64,000 bases of DNA, from assembly GCA_017744355.1 (NCBI GenBank), contig JAGIBK010000009.1:62001-126000 (forward strand), in the 5' to 3' direction. This DNA comes from a bacterium. GTDB taxonomy: Bacteria > Cyanobacteriota > Sericytochromatia > S15B-MN24 > UBA4093. This document shows positions 17,080 through 25,474 of this stretch, one piece after another. How positions within the stretch are numbered: the stretch's first letter is position 1; each line of letters starts with the position of its first letter. The position numbers and the translations under genes were made by a program. The notes below the pieces were generated by a model. That model saw only the letters and a list, made by a program, of their open reading frames with translations, was not told where the DNA came from and made no database searches.

Positions 17080-18741
17080 ATGACCTCGCCTCGTTCCGAC
17101 CGCGGCTCCGCCACCAGCCCTCTCGCGCCGCTCGGCGCCGAGACCCTGCTCGCCAACCGCTACGTGGTCGAGCGCTTCCTCGAATACAAGAACGGCGCCA
17201 ACCTCTACCGGGCGATCGACCAGGCCACGGGCTTCGTGGTGATCGTCAAGGAGAAGGAGGACGAGGACAGCACCAGCGCCCTGCCCGAGAGCGAATGGGC
17301 GGAGAAGGCCTGGGACAACCCCTGGCAAAACGAGTTCCTCATCCTGCGCTCGGTCTCGTACCCGACCGTGGTCAAGGCCCTCGACATCTTCAAGGCGAGC
17401 GATCGCGCCTACCTGGTGATCGAGCAGCTCGAAGGCCGCGACCTGGCCTACCTCCTGCGCAACGGCGCCGCCATCACTGTCCAGCAGTCCTTGGACTGGA
17501 TGATCCAGCTGTGCCAGTCCATCGGCCAGCTCCACCGCCGGCAGATCCTGCACCTAGATCTGCAGCCGCGCTACGTGGTCGTCACCCCCGACTCCCAGCG
17601 GGTCCGCCTCACGGGCTTCCATCGGGCGGCCATCCTGCCCTGCCCGACGCCCACCGACTCGACGCCCGGCTACTCGCCGCCCGAGCAGTTCGGCTACCTG
17701 TCGGGCAAGGTCGACGAGCGCTCGGATATCTACGCCCTGGGCGCCTTATGGCACTACCTGCTCACCGGCAACTCGCCCGAGAGCTACTGGCCCAACGAAG
17801 AGACCCGCTTCAACCTGCCGGACATCAGCGCGTTCAACGAGGCGATCCACCCGCAGATCGAGCGGATCGTCCGCAAGATGCTCGCGCCGGATCCCGACGA
17901 CCGCTACTCGACGGTGCAGGAGCTCAAGGCGCACCTGCTCGCCCTGATCAACAACCCCCAGCGCCGGGCCGGCCACTGCTCCGACGTGGGCATCATCCGG
18001 GCGGGCAACGAGGACAGCCTCGCGGTCTTCGACCTGACCTTCACCACCCAGTCCACCCAGTCGGGGCTCGGCCTGTACGTGGTCGCCGACGGCATGGGCG
18101 GGGTCAACGCGGGCGAGATCGCGAGTGCCTTGGCCGTGGACGCCGTGACCTCCCACGTGCAGGAGGCGCTGGTCAACCTCAACGAAGGGGTGGATGACCC
18201 GAGCCAGGAAATCCGCGCGGCCATGCAGCAGGCCATCAAGAACGCCAACGCCCGCATCTACGAGACCGGCCGCCACAACCAGGACCTCTCGGGGATGGGC
18301 ACCACCGTCACCGCGGCTTTGGTCTTCGGGCAGAACGTCTTCATCGGGCACGTGGGCGACAGCCGCGCCTACCTGATCAACCGCGAGGGCATCGAGAAGG
18401 TCTCGCGCGATCACAGTCTCGTCGGGCGCCTGGTCGAGATCGGCCAGATCACCCTGGAAGAGGCGGCGATCCACCCCCAGCGCAACCTGATCTACCGCTC
18501 GCTCGGCACTTACCCGAACGTCGAGGTGGACCTCTACCAGCGCCCCCTCAAGATCGGCGATTGGCTGCTGCTGTGCAGCGACGGCCTGACGGGCCACGTC
18601 GCCGACGAGGAGCTGCAAGAGGTGGTCATCAACACGAGCGACCCCAACCTCGCGGCCCGCAGGCTCGTGAACCTCGCCAACCAGCGCGGCGGCGAGGACA
18701 ACATCACCGTCGTGCTGGTCAACCTCGCCGAATACACCTAG
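17080..18741 (+). CDS. Pseudokinase-PP2C phosphatase fusion
   Basis: 553 residues; ATG with AAGGAG 9 nt upstream. The N-terminal half (about 20-290) has the fold landmarks of a Ser/Thr kinase, but the catalytic loop reads HLDLQPRYV (Lys and Asn changed) and the DFG position reads LTGFHR, losing the metal-binding Asp; the glycine loop is also degenerate. It is therefore a likely pseudokinase. The C-terminal half (about 300-553) is a complete PP2C phosphatase with metal ligands in GNEDS, DGMGG, CSDGL and GGEDN. It may dephosphorylate substrates of the adjacent kinase, with the pseudokinase domain as sensor or scaffold. Confidence 0.87.
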   Translation: MTSPRSDRGSATSPLAPLGAETLLANRYVVERFLEYKNGANLYRAIDQATGFVVIVKEKEDEDSTSALPESEWAEKAWDNPWQNEFLILRSVSYPTVVKALDIFKASDRAYLVIEQLEGRDLAYLLRNGAAITVQQSLDWMIQLCQSIGQLHRRQILHLDLQPRYVVVTPDSQRVRLTGFHRAAILPCPTPTDSTPGYSPPEQFGYLSGKVDERSDIYALGALWHYLLTGNSPESYWPNEETRFNLPDISAFNEAIHPQIERIVRKMLAPDPDDRYSTVQELKAHLLALINNPQRRAGHCSDVGIIRAGNEDSLAVFDLTFTTQSTQSGLGLYVVADGMGGVNAGEIASALAVDAVTSHVQEALVNLNEGVDDPSQEIRAAMQQAIKNANARIYETGRHNQDLSGMGTTVTAALVFGQNVFIGHVGDSRAYLINREGIEKVSRDHSLVGRLVEIGQITLEEAAIHPQRNLIYRSLGTYPNVEVDLYQRPLKIGDWLLLCSDGLTGHVADEELQEVVINTSDPNLAARRLVNLANQRGGEDNITVVLVNLAEYT

Positions 18742-18799
18742 AGCGTTCAACGGAACCATTCCTTTCGTCCCCCACCGCATTCAGGAGGAGAATCCCAGG

Positions 18800-19159
18800 A
18801 TGAGCGACACCACGAATTCCATCGCCGCTACGGTCAAGCTGGTCATCACCCGCGGCGGGACCGTGGGCAAAGAGTTCGCCGTCGAGACCGGCGGCGAGAC
18901 GCTGATCGGCCGCTGGGACCCGGACGGCGGCGCCTTCCCCGAGGTCGACCTGACCTCGGACGACCCCGAGGCCAAGATCTCGCGCAAGCACGCCCGGATC
19001 TTCATCGAGAACGGCGAGTTCTTCGTCGAGGACCTCGGCAGCCTCAACGGCACCTACGTCAACCGCGGCCCGCGCCTCTTGCCCGGCAGCCCCCAGGCGC
19101 TCAAGGACGGCGACGAGATCGTCATGGGCAAGACCTTCTTCAAGTTCCACCAGGCATAG
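18800..19159 (+). CDS. Small FHA-domain phosphothreonine-binding protein
   Basis: 119 residues, essentially one FHA domain. Conserved FHA residues are visible: GR (IGRWDP), SRKH (ISRKHARI) and N.TYVN (LNGTYVNR). FHA domains bind phosphothreonine peptides, so this is a reader of the kinase encoded upstream. AGGAGGAG lies 9 nt before the ATG. The domain is almost identical to that in the next gene. Confidence 0.9.
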   Translation: MSDTTNSIAATVKLVITRGGTVGKEFAVETGGETLIGRWDPDGGAFPEVDLTSDDPEAKISRKHARIFIENGEFFVEDLGSLNGTYVNRGPRLLPGSPQALKDGDEIVMGKTFFKFHQA

Positions 19160-19167
19160 GAGGCCCC

Positions 19168-19653
19168 ATGAGCGTCTGCACCGCTTGCAACCATGAAAAC
19201 CAGTCGGGCGTCCAGTTCTGCGACGAGTGTGGCGCGAAGCTGGAGCTGACGGCGACCATTCCCCCGTCGGAGTCCGCCGCCTCGTACCCCCAGCCGGGCA
19301 CGGGCGGGGAGCCTGCGAGCTACCGCGCCAAGCTGGTCATCACCCGCGGCGGCACGGTGGGCAAGGAGTTCGCCGTCGAGGCTTCGGGCGAGACCCAGAT
19401 CGGTCGTTGGGATCCGGACGGCGGCGCCTTCCCCGAGATCGATTTGACCTCGGATGACGCCGAAGCCAAGATCTCGCGCAAGCACGCCCGGATCTTCGTC
19501 CAGGACGGCGAGTACTACGTCGAAGACCTCGGCAGCCTCAACGGCACCTACGTCAACCGCGGCCCGCGGCTGATGCCGGGCAGCCCCCAGCTGGTCAAGG
19601 CCAACGACGAGGTCGTCATGGGCAAGACCTTCTTCAAGCTGCTCGAAGCCTAA
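19168..19653 (+). CDS. Zinc-ribbon FHA-domain protein
   Basis: 161 residues. An N-terminal zinc ribbon (CTACNHENQSGVQFCDEC type, two CxxC pairs), a short linker and an FHA domain (about 50-160) with IGRWDP, ISRKHARIF and LNGTYVNR. The FHA part is near-identical to the 119-residue protein 8 bp upstream, so the pair is a recent duplication or has been homogenised. The zinc ribbon resembles that at the N-terminus of the 15845 kinase. AGGAGG precedes the ATG. Last gene of the run. Confidence 0.9.
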   Translation: MSVCTACNHENQSGVQFCDECGAKLELTATIPPSESAASYPQPGTGGEPASYRAKLVITRGGTVGKEFAVEASGETQIGRWDPDGGAFPEIDLTSDDAEAKISRKHARIFVQDGEYYVEDLGSLNGTYVNRGPRLMPGSPQLVKANDEVVMGKTFFKLLEA

Positions 19654-19667
19654 GCGAACATCACGAA

Positions 19668-19702
19668 GGGGCGCGGCCAAATTGGCCGCGCCCCTTTTTT
19701 TT
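19668..19702 (+). terminator. Terminator after the FHA genes
   Basis: Arms 19668-19680 and 19682-19694 are perfectly complementary (13 bp; the innermost bases form the loop), followed by eight T. A strong intrinsic terminator that closes the rightward protease/kinase run. Confidence 0.92.
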
Positions 19703-19713
19703 GGTTTGCATCC

Positions 19714-19754
19714 GAAAAAGCCTCGGGGGCCGACAGGTGTCGGCCCCCGAGGCT
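19714..19754 (-). terminator. Terminator of the recombinase-like gene
   Basis: Arms 19719-19735 and 19738-19754 pair over 17 bp. On the minus strand five T follow, so this terminates the leftward gene at 19789. It lies back to back with the plus-strand terminator. Confidence 0.88.
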
Positions 19755-19788
19755 TGAGAGAGCGTTGGTTTGAGAGCGAGAAGAGAGC

Positions 19789-20571
19789 TTAGCAGACCTG
19801 GAGGATTTCCTGGGCCGAGTTGACTTCGGCGAAGAGGGTCTTGGCGATGACGGCCTCGTGGTCGTTGGGGTAGAGGCGGCCCTGGCACTGGTAATCGCCG
19901 GTGTAGAAGACGTTCTCGAGGATGGTCTTGACGGTGTTGGCCTGCCAACGGCCGCCGCGCTTGGTGGCGATCGCGTCACGGGTGAGGTCGTTGGCGATCT
20001 GGCGGAGGCTGCGGCCCGCGGCGCGCTCGCGGAAGATGCGCTGGACGACGGCGGCCTCGGTGGCGTTGACGACGAACTGGTTGGTCATCTCGTCGAGGGT
20101 GTAGCCGTAGGGGCAGGTGCCGCCGTTGTGGAGCACTTCGCGGCTGCGGACGAAAACCTTGGTCTCGGCGCCCTGCTTGGGAGGACGGACCCAGCTGGCG
20201 ACCTGGGGAATGGTCACGAAGAGCTTGAGCAGCTGCTGACCGTCGGGACGGCCGGTGTCGATGTTCTCCTGGACGCTGATGAAGCGAATGTCCTTGTGGT
20301 TGAACTCGGCGAGCACGGTGGCGACGTCGTGGAAGCGGCGGCCGAGGCTGACCATCGAGGCGACGACGACCGTGATCTCCGACTTCTCGGCGATGGCCTT
20401 CATCTCGGGGCGCTCGAGGGCGTTGCCCAGGGCACCGGCGTCCACCTGCATCCCGCCGAGGGCCAGGTTGTGGGCGGCGCAGTAGGCTTCGATGGCGTTG
20501 CGCTCGGCCTTCACCTTCTCGGTGCTGATGGCATCGGGGTGCATCCAGATGTAACCGACAACCTTGCTCAT
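19789..20571 (-). CDS. Serine-recombinase-like protein lacking the catalytic serine
   Basis: 260 residues. Residues 1-110 match the resolvase/invertase catalytic fold (GYI..., DAG, ...FISVQENIDTGRPDG) and 145-245 match the 'recombinase' DNA-binding domain (CPYGY, AAVVQRIFRERAAGRSLRQIANDL, VKTILENVFYTGDYQ). The family signature YxRVS is replaced by YIWMH, so the nucleophilic Ser and its partner Arg are absent; of the DRLxR pair only one Arg remains (SLGRR). It cannot be a normal recombinase and is much shorter than large serine recombinases. It has its own RBS, terminator and phased upstream boxes, which argues for a maintained, probably DNA-binding, role rather than decay. Confidence 0.83.
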   Translation of the reverse strand: MSKVVGYIWMHPDAISTEKVKAERNAIEAYCAAHNLALGGMQVDAGALGNALERPEMKAIAEKSEITVVVASMVSLGRRFHDVATVLAEFNHKDIRFISVQENIDTGRPDGQQLLKLFVTIPQVASWVRPPKQGAETKVFVRSREVLHNGGTCPYGYTLDEMTNQFVVNATEAAVVQRIFRERAAGRSLRQIANDLTRDAIATKRGGRWQANTVKTILENVFYTGDYQCQGRLYPNDHEAVIAKTLFAEVNSAQEILQVC

Positions 20572-20632
20572 TGTTCGCTCTCCTCACGTTTCACCGGGCC
20601 CGCTCTCATTCAAGCCCGCTGTTCACAAGGTG

Positions 20633-20638
20633 TATATA
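20633..20638 (-). promoter_or_regulatory. Possible -10 box of the recombinase-like gene
   Basis: TATATA on the minus strand about 60 bp before the ATG at 20571, in a GC-rich surrounding. A clear -35 is not visible; the phased boxes at 20671-20711 lie about 33 bp further upstream, where an activator would bind. Confidence 0.4.
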
Positions 20639-20670
20639 CGGGTGGGAATGGCGGATCTTGTCGGGCTACC

Positions 20671-20711
20671 GTTAAGTATGAGTTAATTTCGCCGGAAACT
20701 GAAATTAAATT
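20671..20711 (+). promoter_or_regulatory. Four phased 8-mer boxes (Pho-box-like)
   Basis: GTTAAGTA, GTTAATTT, a degenerate CGGAAACT and ATTAAATT start at 20671, 20682, 20693 and 20704: an exact 11-bp period with 3-nt spacers. This is the layout of cyanobacterial Pho boxes bound by PhoB/OmpR-type regulators. They lie upstream of the recombinase-like gene promoter. Confidence 0.45.
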
Positions 20712-20766
20712 TGATCAGCCTGGCGATTTGTTGACACCGGAGGCCTCAAACCCAGGCCCAGACAGT

Positions 20767-20803
20767 GACAGGGATCACAAGCATCGCGCTCGTGATCCCT
20801 GTC
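20767..20803. repeat. 12-bp perfect inverted repeat
   Basis: Arms 20767-20778 and 20792-20803 are perfectly complementary with a 13-nt loop. It lies about 55 bp downstream of the mutS2 stop. No T run on either side, so it is not a classical terminator; it could be a transcript-end structure or an operator. Confidence 0.5.
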
Positions 20804-20856
20804 GTGCAAGAAGGCCATGGCTCGGATTAACCCAGGCCTAACCGGATTGAGACGCT

Positions 20857-23271
20857 CTAGGCGAGCTGGACGACCGTGACCCCGTCACCGCCCTCGCCGT
20901 GCCCGCCCGATCGGAACGAGGCGGCGTAAGGACTGGTCCGCAGGTGCTCGCGGATCCCCTTGCGCAGGGCGCCGGTGCCACCGCCGTGGATGATCCAGAC
21001 GCTCTTGAGATCGGCCTCCATGGCCGTGTCGAGGAAGTTGTCCAGCTCGACGATCGCCTCGTGGACCATCATGCCGCGGAGATCAAGTTCCATGCCGGCC
21101 TGACGGCCGGGCTCCTCGCCGCCCCCGCGTCCCGCCTTCTTGGAGGGCTTGAAGGTCTGAGGCTCCATCGCAGCCGGCTTGCCGCTCGCGGGCTTGGTAG
21201 CCTTGCCGCCGCCCTTGGGCTCGATCTGCAACTCGGCGAGCTTGGCGGTCACCTTCATGATCCCGATCTGGAGCACGACCTCGCCGCCGGAGTCCGGCAG
21301 GGCCTGGACGATCCCGGTCTGGTTGAGGCGCGGCAAGAAGACGCGATCGCCCACCAAGAGGGTGCGCGGGTTGACCGCGTTGGAGGGGCGCTCAGGCTTC
21401 TGCATGCGGTGCTTGAGCTTGCTGATCCGGTCGTGGGCCTTCTGGGCGGTCTGGGCCGTCCGAACGCCTTGCAGCTCGCGGGTGACCGCGGCGATCTCCG
21501 AGCGGGCGCCCTCGAGCTCCTGGTTGAGGGTCTCGCGGGCCTTCTCGCGCAGGTCCTTGCGCTCCTGCGCCCAGTTAGCGAGCTTGGCCTCGTACTCAGC
21601 GCGCATCCGCTCGGCCTCGGCGAGCTTGCGATCCGCGTCGGCACGCGCGACCGCCGCGGCATGCTGCTCGGCTTCAAGGCGCGAGATGACCTCGGCGGCG
21701 TCGTCCTTGCCGCGGCGCAGGTACTCCTTGGCCGAGGATGCCACCACCGGCGGCAGGCCGAGGGCCGAGGCGATGGTGATCGCGTTGGACTGGCCCGGCA
21801 CGCCCATCAAGAGGCGGTAGGTCGGCGAGAGGCTCTTGACGTCGAACTCCACCGAGGCGTTGATGATGCCGGAGCGCTCGTAGGCCAAGAGCTTCAGCTC
21901 GCCGTAGTGGGTGGTCGCCACCAGCCGGCTGCCACGCTCGATGAAGACGTCGATGAGGGCCCGAGCGAGTGCTGCCCCTTCCTGGGGATCGGTGCCCGCG
22001 CCCAGCTCGTCCAGGAGCACCAGCGTCCGATGGTCGGCGTAGGTGGTGATCCGGATGATGTTGCGCATGTGCCCGGAGAAGGTCGAGAGGTTCTGCTGGA
22101 GGCTCTGCTCGTCGCCGATGTCGGCGAAGACCTTGCGGAACACCGCCACCTGGGAGCCGGGCGCGACCGGCGGGTGCAGGCCCGCCTGGGTCATGAGGGT
22201 GACCAGGCCCAGGGTCTTGAGGGTGACGGTCTTGCCGCCGGTGTTGGGGCCGGTGATGACGACCACCTGGTGGCGATCGCCCACGCTCACGTCGATGGGG
22301 ACGACCTTGGCGGGCTTGGCCTCGGGGTCGAGGCCCCGCGCGACGAGCAAGGGGTGGCGCGCGCCGTACAGGACCGTCGCGCCCTCGCGGTCGAGGCGAG
22401 GATGGTGGCCGTCGAGGGCCATGGAGAGGCGCGCCTTGGCGTAGGTGAAGTCGATCTCGGCGATGGCCTCGAGGGTCCAGCGGATCTCCTCGCTGTTGGC
22501 CGAGACCAGCTGGGTCAGGCGCGCGAGGATCCGGGCGATTTCGTCCCGCTCGTCCAGGTGGGCCTTGGCGACCTGGTTGTTGAGGTCGAGCACCGCCATG
22601 GGCTCGATGAAGAGGGTCATGCCGGTCGAGGACTGGTCGTGGACGATGCCCGGCACCTGGCCCTTGGCGTCCGCGCGCACAGGCAGGACGAAGCGCTCGC
22701 CGCGCATGGTGATGATCGTCTCCTGCAGCGCACTCGCGTGCGATCGCAGCATGCGCTGGAGCCGGGTGCGGATCTCGCCCTGGGCCTCGTGCAGCTTGCG
22801 GCGGATGACGCCGAGCTCGGGGCTCGCGTGGTCGGCCACCTCGCCAGACGGGTCGAAGCAGCGCAAGATCTCGTCGGTCAGCTTGGGCAGGGGCACGATC
22901 GGCACGGCCAGCTCAGCGAGCGCCGGGAACTCCTCGTCGTGGTCGGAAAGGAAGCTCTTGAGGCGGCGAGCAGCGACCAGGGTGTGGGCGATCGCCGTCA
23001 GCTCGTGGCCGTCGAGGTCCGCGCCCTGGTCCAGGCGGCGGATGGCGCCGCGCAGATCCTGGAGACCGCCCATGGGGAAGGTCTGGGTCTCGCGCAGCAG
23101 GTCCTTGGCCTCGGTGGTCAGGCGCAGCGCGTGGGAGACGGCGTCCAAGTCGGTGTGAATCTCGATCGCCTTGCAGCGATCCTTACCGGCCTCGGTGGTG
23201 GCGCGTTCGGCGAGCAGCTCCACGACGCGGGGCCACTCGAGCATTTTCAGGGTTTTCTCGTCCATTGCCAT
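20857..23271 (-). CDS. mutS2: MutS2 family protein (ribosome-collision / anti-recombination ATPase)
   Basis: 804 residues. MutS core and lever region, ABC-type ATPase with Walker A GPNTGGKT and Walker B LVLLDELGAGTDP, a long coiled coil (about 515-620), a KOW-like segment, and a C-terminal Smr domain (about 725-804) with LDLRG and HGGGTGALR. MutS2 proteins split or rescue collided ribosomes and suppress recombination; they lack the mismatch-binding domain of MutS. The first ATG (23271) lies 9 nt after an extended -10 box, so the mRNA has almost no leader; a second in-frame ATG follows two codons later. Monocistronic as far as visible. Confidence 0.93.
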   Translation of the reverse strand: MAMDEKTLKMLEWPRVVELLAERATTEAGKDRCKAIEIHTDLDAVSHALRLTTEAKDLLRETQTFPMGGLQDLRGAIRRLDQGADLDGHELTAIAHTLVAARRLKSFLSDHDEEFPALAELAVPIVPLPKLTDEILRCFDPSGEVADHASPELGVIRRKLHEAQGEIRTRLQRMLRSHASALQETIITMRGERFVLPVRADAKGQVPGIVHDQSSTGMTLFIEPMAVLDLNNQVAKAHLDERDEIARILARLTQLVSANSEEIRWTLEAIAEIDFTYAKARLSMALDGHHPRLDREGATVLYGARHPLLVARGLDPEAKPAKVVPIDVSVGDRHQVVVITGPNTGGKTVTLKTLGLVTLMTQAGLHPPVAPGSQVAVFRKVFADIGDEQSLQQNLSTFSGHMRNIIRITTYADHRTLVLLDELGAGTDPQEGAALARALIDVFIERGSRLVATTHYGELKLLAYERSGIINASVEFDVKSLSPTYRLLMGVPGQSNAITIASALGLPPVVASSAKEYLRRGKDDAAEVISRLEAEQHAAAVARADADRKLAEAERMRAEYEAKLANWAQERKDLREKARETLNQELEGARSEIAAVTRELQGVRTAQTAQKAHDRISKLKHRMQKPERPSNAVNPRTLLVGDRVFLPRLNQTGIVQALPDSGGEVVLQIGIMKVTAKLAELQIEPKGGGKATKPASGKPAAMEPQTFKPSKKAGRGGGEEPGRQAGMELDLRGMMVHEAIVELDNFLDTAMEADLKSVWIIHGGGTGALRKGIREHLRTSPYAASFRSGGHGEGGDGVTVVQLA

Positions 23272-23280
23272 AAGAGCGCC

Positions 23281-23289
23281 ATGATACCA
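23281..23289 (-). promoter_or_regulatory. Extended -10 promoter of mutS2
   Basis: Minus-strand TGGTATCAT; predicted start 2-3 nt before the ATG at 23271. No -35 or Shine-Dalgarno. Confidence 0.5.
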
Positions 23290-23317
23290 CCCGGCACGCG
23301 CTTTCGGCAGGCGACCC

Positions 23318-24706
23318 TCAGCCCAGCGGCAGCCTCACGGCAAAGCGCGTTCCCTGCCCCACGACGCTCTCGACTGCGATCTCTCCCCCGTGGGCCCGCA
23401 CGATGGCCTGGGCAATGGCGAGACCCAGGCCCGCGCCGCCGCGCTCCCGGCCCCGCGCGGCATCCAGGCGGTAGAAGCGATCGAAGATCCGCTCGAGCCG
23501 CTCGGGCGGGATGCCGCAGCCGGTGTCTTCGACCGTGACGAGCGCCGCCTCCTGCTCGCGCCGGACTGAAACTCGCACGCTGCCGCCGTCCCGGGTGGCG
23601 CGCACGGCGTTGTCCACCAGGTTGATCAGCACCTGGCGCAGGCGATCCTCATCGCCCTTCACCCAGAGCGGCTCGGGCACCTCCGCCTGGATCCGCGGCG
23701 CGAGCACCTGGAGCTGAAGGACCACCTCGCGCGCGAGGGCCCCGAGCTCCACCGGCGCCGGCGCGACGATCAGCGCCTGCCCCTCGGCCCTCGCCAGATC
23801 CAGAAGCTCGTTGACCAGCCGGATCAAGCGCCCCACCTCACGCGAGGCGGTCTCGAGCCAGACCTTCGCCTGCTCGGGGTTCGCGTCTCCCCGGCGCTGG
23901 ATCAGCTGTAAGTGGCCATGGATGGCCGTCAGGGGGCTGCGCAGCTCGTGCGAGGCGTCCGCCACGAAGCGCCGCTGGGCCTCGAAGCTCTCTTCGAGGC
24001 GGTCGAAGAGGCCGTTGAAGGTGAGGGTGAGGCGATCGATCTCGTCGTAGGGGGGCTTGCCCACCGCCAGTCGGCGGTGCAGGTCCTGCCGGGTCAGGCG
24101 CCCCACCTGGGCGGTGATGGAGGCGACCGGCGACAGGGCCCGCCCCGCGAAGAAGTAGCCGATGCCGAAGGCCAGGGCGATCGCCCCCAGGGCCACTCCG
24201 AACTCGACCAGGGTCATGCGGTGCATGGTGCGGTCGAGGGCATCGAGCGGGTAGGCCGCCTGGATCCAGCTGGTCGGGCCGTGATGCCCCAGGCGCAAAG
24301 GTTCAGATACCAGGAGCAGGTGCTCCGACGCGGTACCCGTCAGCGAGAGGAACACCTCCATGCTCCCCGGCTGCGACGGGAGCGGCAGGCTTGAATCGCG
24401 CAAGTTGGCGCTGCGATTGAGGATCCGGCCGTCGGGGGCCGTGAGCTGCAACAGCATGCCATCGTCCGAGAAGGCGCGCGGCAGCGACTCGGGCCGATCG
24501 AGGTGCAGCTTGCGCCCCATGCGGTGCTCTTCGGCATGGCGCAGAGCCAGGTAGTCTCTCACCTGTCGGATCCGGCTGTGCGCGTCGCTGAGGGCGATGC
24601 CGCGCAGGGTGGTCGAGAGGCCCTCCAGGACCGCGATGCTGCGCGCAAGGCCCACCGCCGCGAGCAGCGCGACGAAGAGCAGGGTGAGGCGCAGGCGGAT
24701 GCTCAA
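23318..24706 (-). CDS. Membrane sensor histidine kinase
   Basis: 462 residues: transmembrane helix 1 (about 7-27), periplasmic domain of about 130 residues without a recognised fold, transmembrane helix 2 (about 165-187), HAMP, HisKA with phospho-acceptor His in SHELRSPLTAIHGHL, and HATPase with N, G1 and G2 boxes (NLVDNAV, DTGCGIP, GAGLGLAIA). It is the partner of the response regulator whose gene overlaps its start by 4 bp (ATGA). Class: CusS/BaeS-like envelope sensors. Confidence 0.93.
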   Translation of the reverse strand: MSIRLRLTLLFVALLAAVGLARSIAVLEGLSTTLRGIALSDAHSRIRQVRDYLALRHAEEHRMGRKLHLDRPESLPRAFSDDGMLLQLTAPDGRILNRSANLRDSSLPLPSQPGSMEVFLSLTGTASEHLLLVSEPLRLGHHGPTSWIQAAYPLDALDRTMHRMTLVEFGVALGAIALAFGIGYFFAGRALSPVASITAQVGRLTRQDLHRRLAVGKPPYDEIDRLTLTFNGLFDRLEESFEAQRRFVADASHELRSPLTAIHGHLQLIQRRGDANPEQAKVWLETASREVGRLIRLVNELLDLARAEGQALIVAPAPVELGALAREVVLQLQVLAPRIQAEVPEPLWVKGDEDRLRQVLINLVDNAVRATRDGGSVRVSVRREQEAALVTVEDTGCGIPPERLERIFDRFYRLDAARGRERGGAGLGLAIAQAIVRAHGGEIAVESVVGQGTRFAVRLPLG

Positions 24707-25407
24707 TGGCCGTCACGCTCCTTGAGCACGTAGCCGACCCCGCGCACCGTGTGGATCAGCTTGGGCAGCCCCTCGCGCTCGATCTTGTTGCGCAAGTAGC
24801 GGATGTAGACCTCGAGCACGTTGTCCTCGCCCTCGAAGTCGTAGCCCCAGACCGCCTGGAGGAGCTGCTCGCGGGTCCTGACCTGCCGGGCATGCTGCAT
24901 GAGGTAGGCGAGCAGGTCGAACTCCTTGGGGGTCAGGGCGATCTCCTCGGATCCTCGGCGCACCTCCCGGCTCTCGAGATCGAGGCTCAGATCGCCCACC
25001 TCGAAGTAGTGCCGGACAGCAGGGCGGTGGGCGCGGAGCTGGGCGTTGACGCGCGCGAGCAGCTCATCCAGGTCGAAGGGCTTTGGCAGGTAATCGTTGG
25101 CGCCGCTGTTGAGGCCCTCGATCCGATCGGCCACGTCGCCGCGAGCGGTGAGCATGAGGATGGGGATGTCCGAGGCGCGGCGCAAGCGCTTGCACAGCTC
25201 AAGCCCGTCCATGCCGGGCAGCATCCGATCGAGGATCACGAGGTCCGGGTGCTCCTGCCGGACGGCGAGCAGCCCCCGCGCGCCGTCGGCCTCCACCCGC
25301 ACCTCGAAGCCCTCGAAGCGCAGCTCGGCGGCAATGAACTCGGCGATGTCGGGCTCGTCCTCGATGATGAGGATACGGGCCTTCTGGAGCTGGGACCCGG
25401 CGTCCAT
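24703..25407 (-). CDS. OmpR/PhoB-family response regulator
   Basis: 234 residues. Receiver domain (about 10-122) with acidic EDE pocket, phospho-acceptor Asp in VILDRMLPG and Lys in YLPKPFD; winged-helix DNA-binding domain (about 135-228) with TPKEFDLLAYL, GYDFEGEDNVLEVYIRYLRNK and TVRGVGYVL. A phosphorylated dimer of this family binds direct repeats spaced 10-11 bp. GGGAGCG-like RBS before the ATG. It is preceded by the terminator of the small Ala/Lys-rich gene. A candidate to bind the phased boxes seen elsewhere in the window, which is an inference. Confidence 0.94.
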   Translation of the reverse strand: MDAGSQLQKARILIIEDEPDIAEFIAAELRFEGFEVRVEADGARGLLAVRQEHPDLVILDRMLPGMDGLELCKRLRRASDIPILMLTARGDVADRIEGLNSGANDYLPKPFDLDELLARVNAQLRAHRPAVRHYFEVGDLSLDLESREVRRGSEEIALTPKEFDLLAYLMQHARQVRTREQLLQAVWGYDFEGEDNVLEVYIRYLRNKIEREGLPKLIHTVRGVGYVLKERDGH

Positions 25408-25422
25408 GGCGATCGCTCCCGC

Positions 25423-25462
25423 AAAACAGAAAAGGGCGGCCCCATCTTACCAGGGACCGCCC
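25423..25462 (-). terminator. Terminator of the small exported-protein gene
   Basis: Arms 25434-25443 and 25453-25462 pair over 10 bp (one G-U), followed on the minus strand by TTTTCTGTTTT. It separates the small gene from the response-regulator gene. Confidence 0.8.
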
Positions 25463-25474
25463 CGCGGGGGGAGG

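Noticed and set aside
18740-18768. Possible third copy of the stem-loop element (AGAGC.T..AACG.A.C..TTCCTT)
   Set aside because: 18 of 29 bases match the 5' arm of copy A, but no 3' arm or inner hairpin follows; probably chance or a relic.
19789-20571. Active transposon or phage integrase
   Set aside because: No nucleophilic serine, no terminal repeats, no att-like duplications and no other mobile genes nearby.
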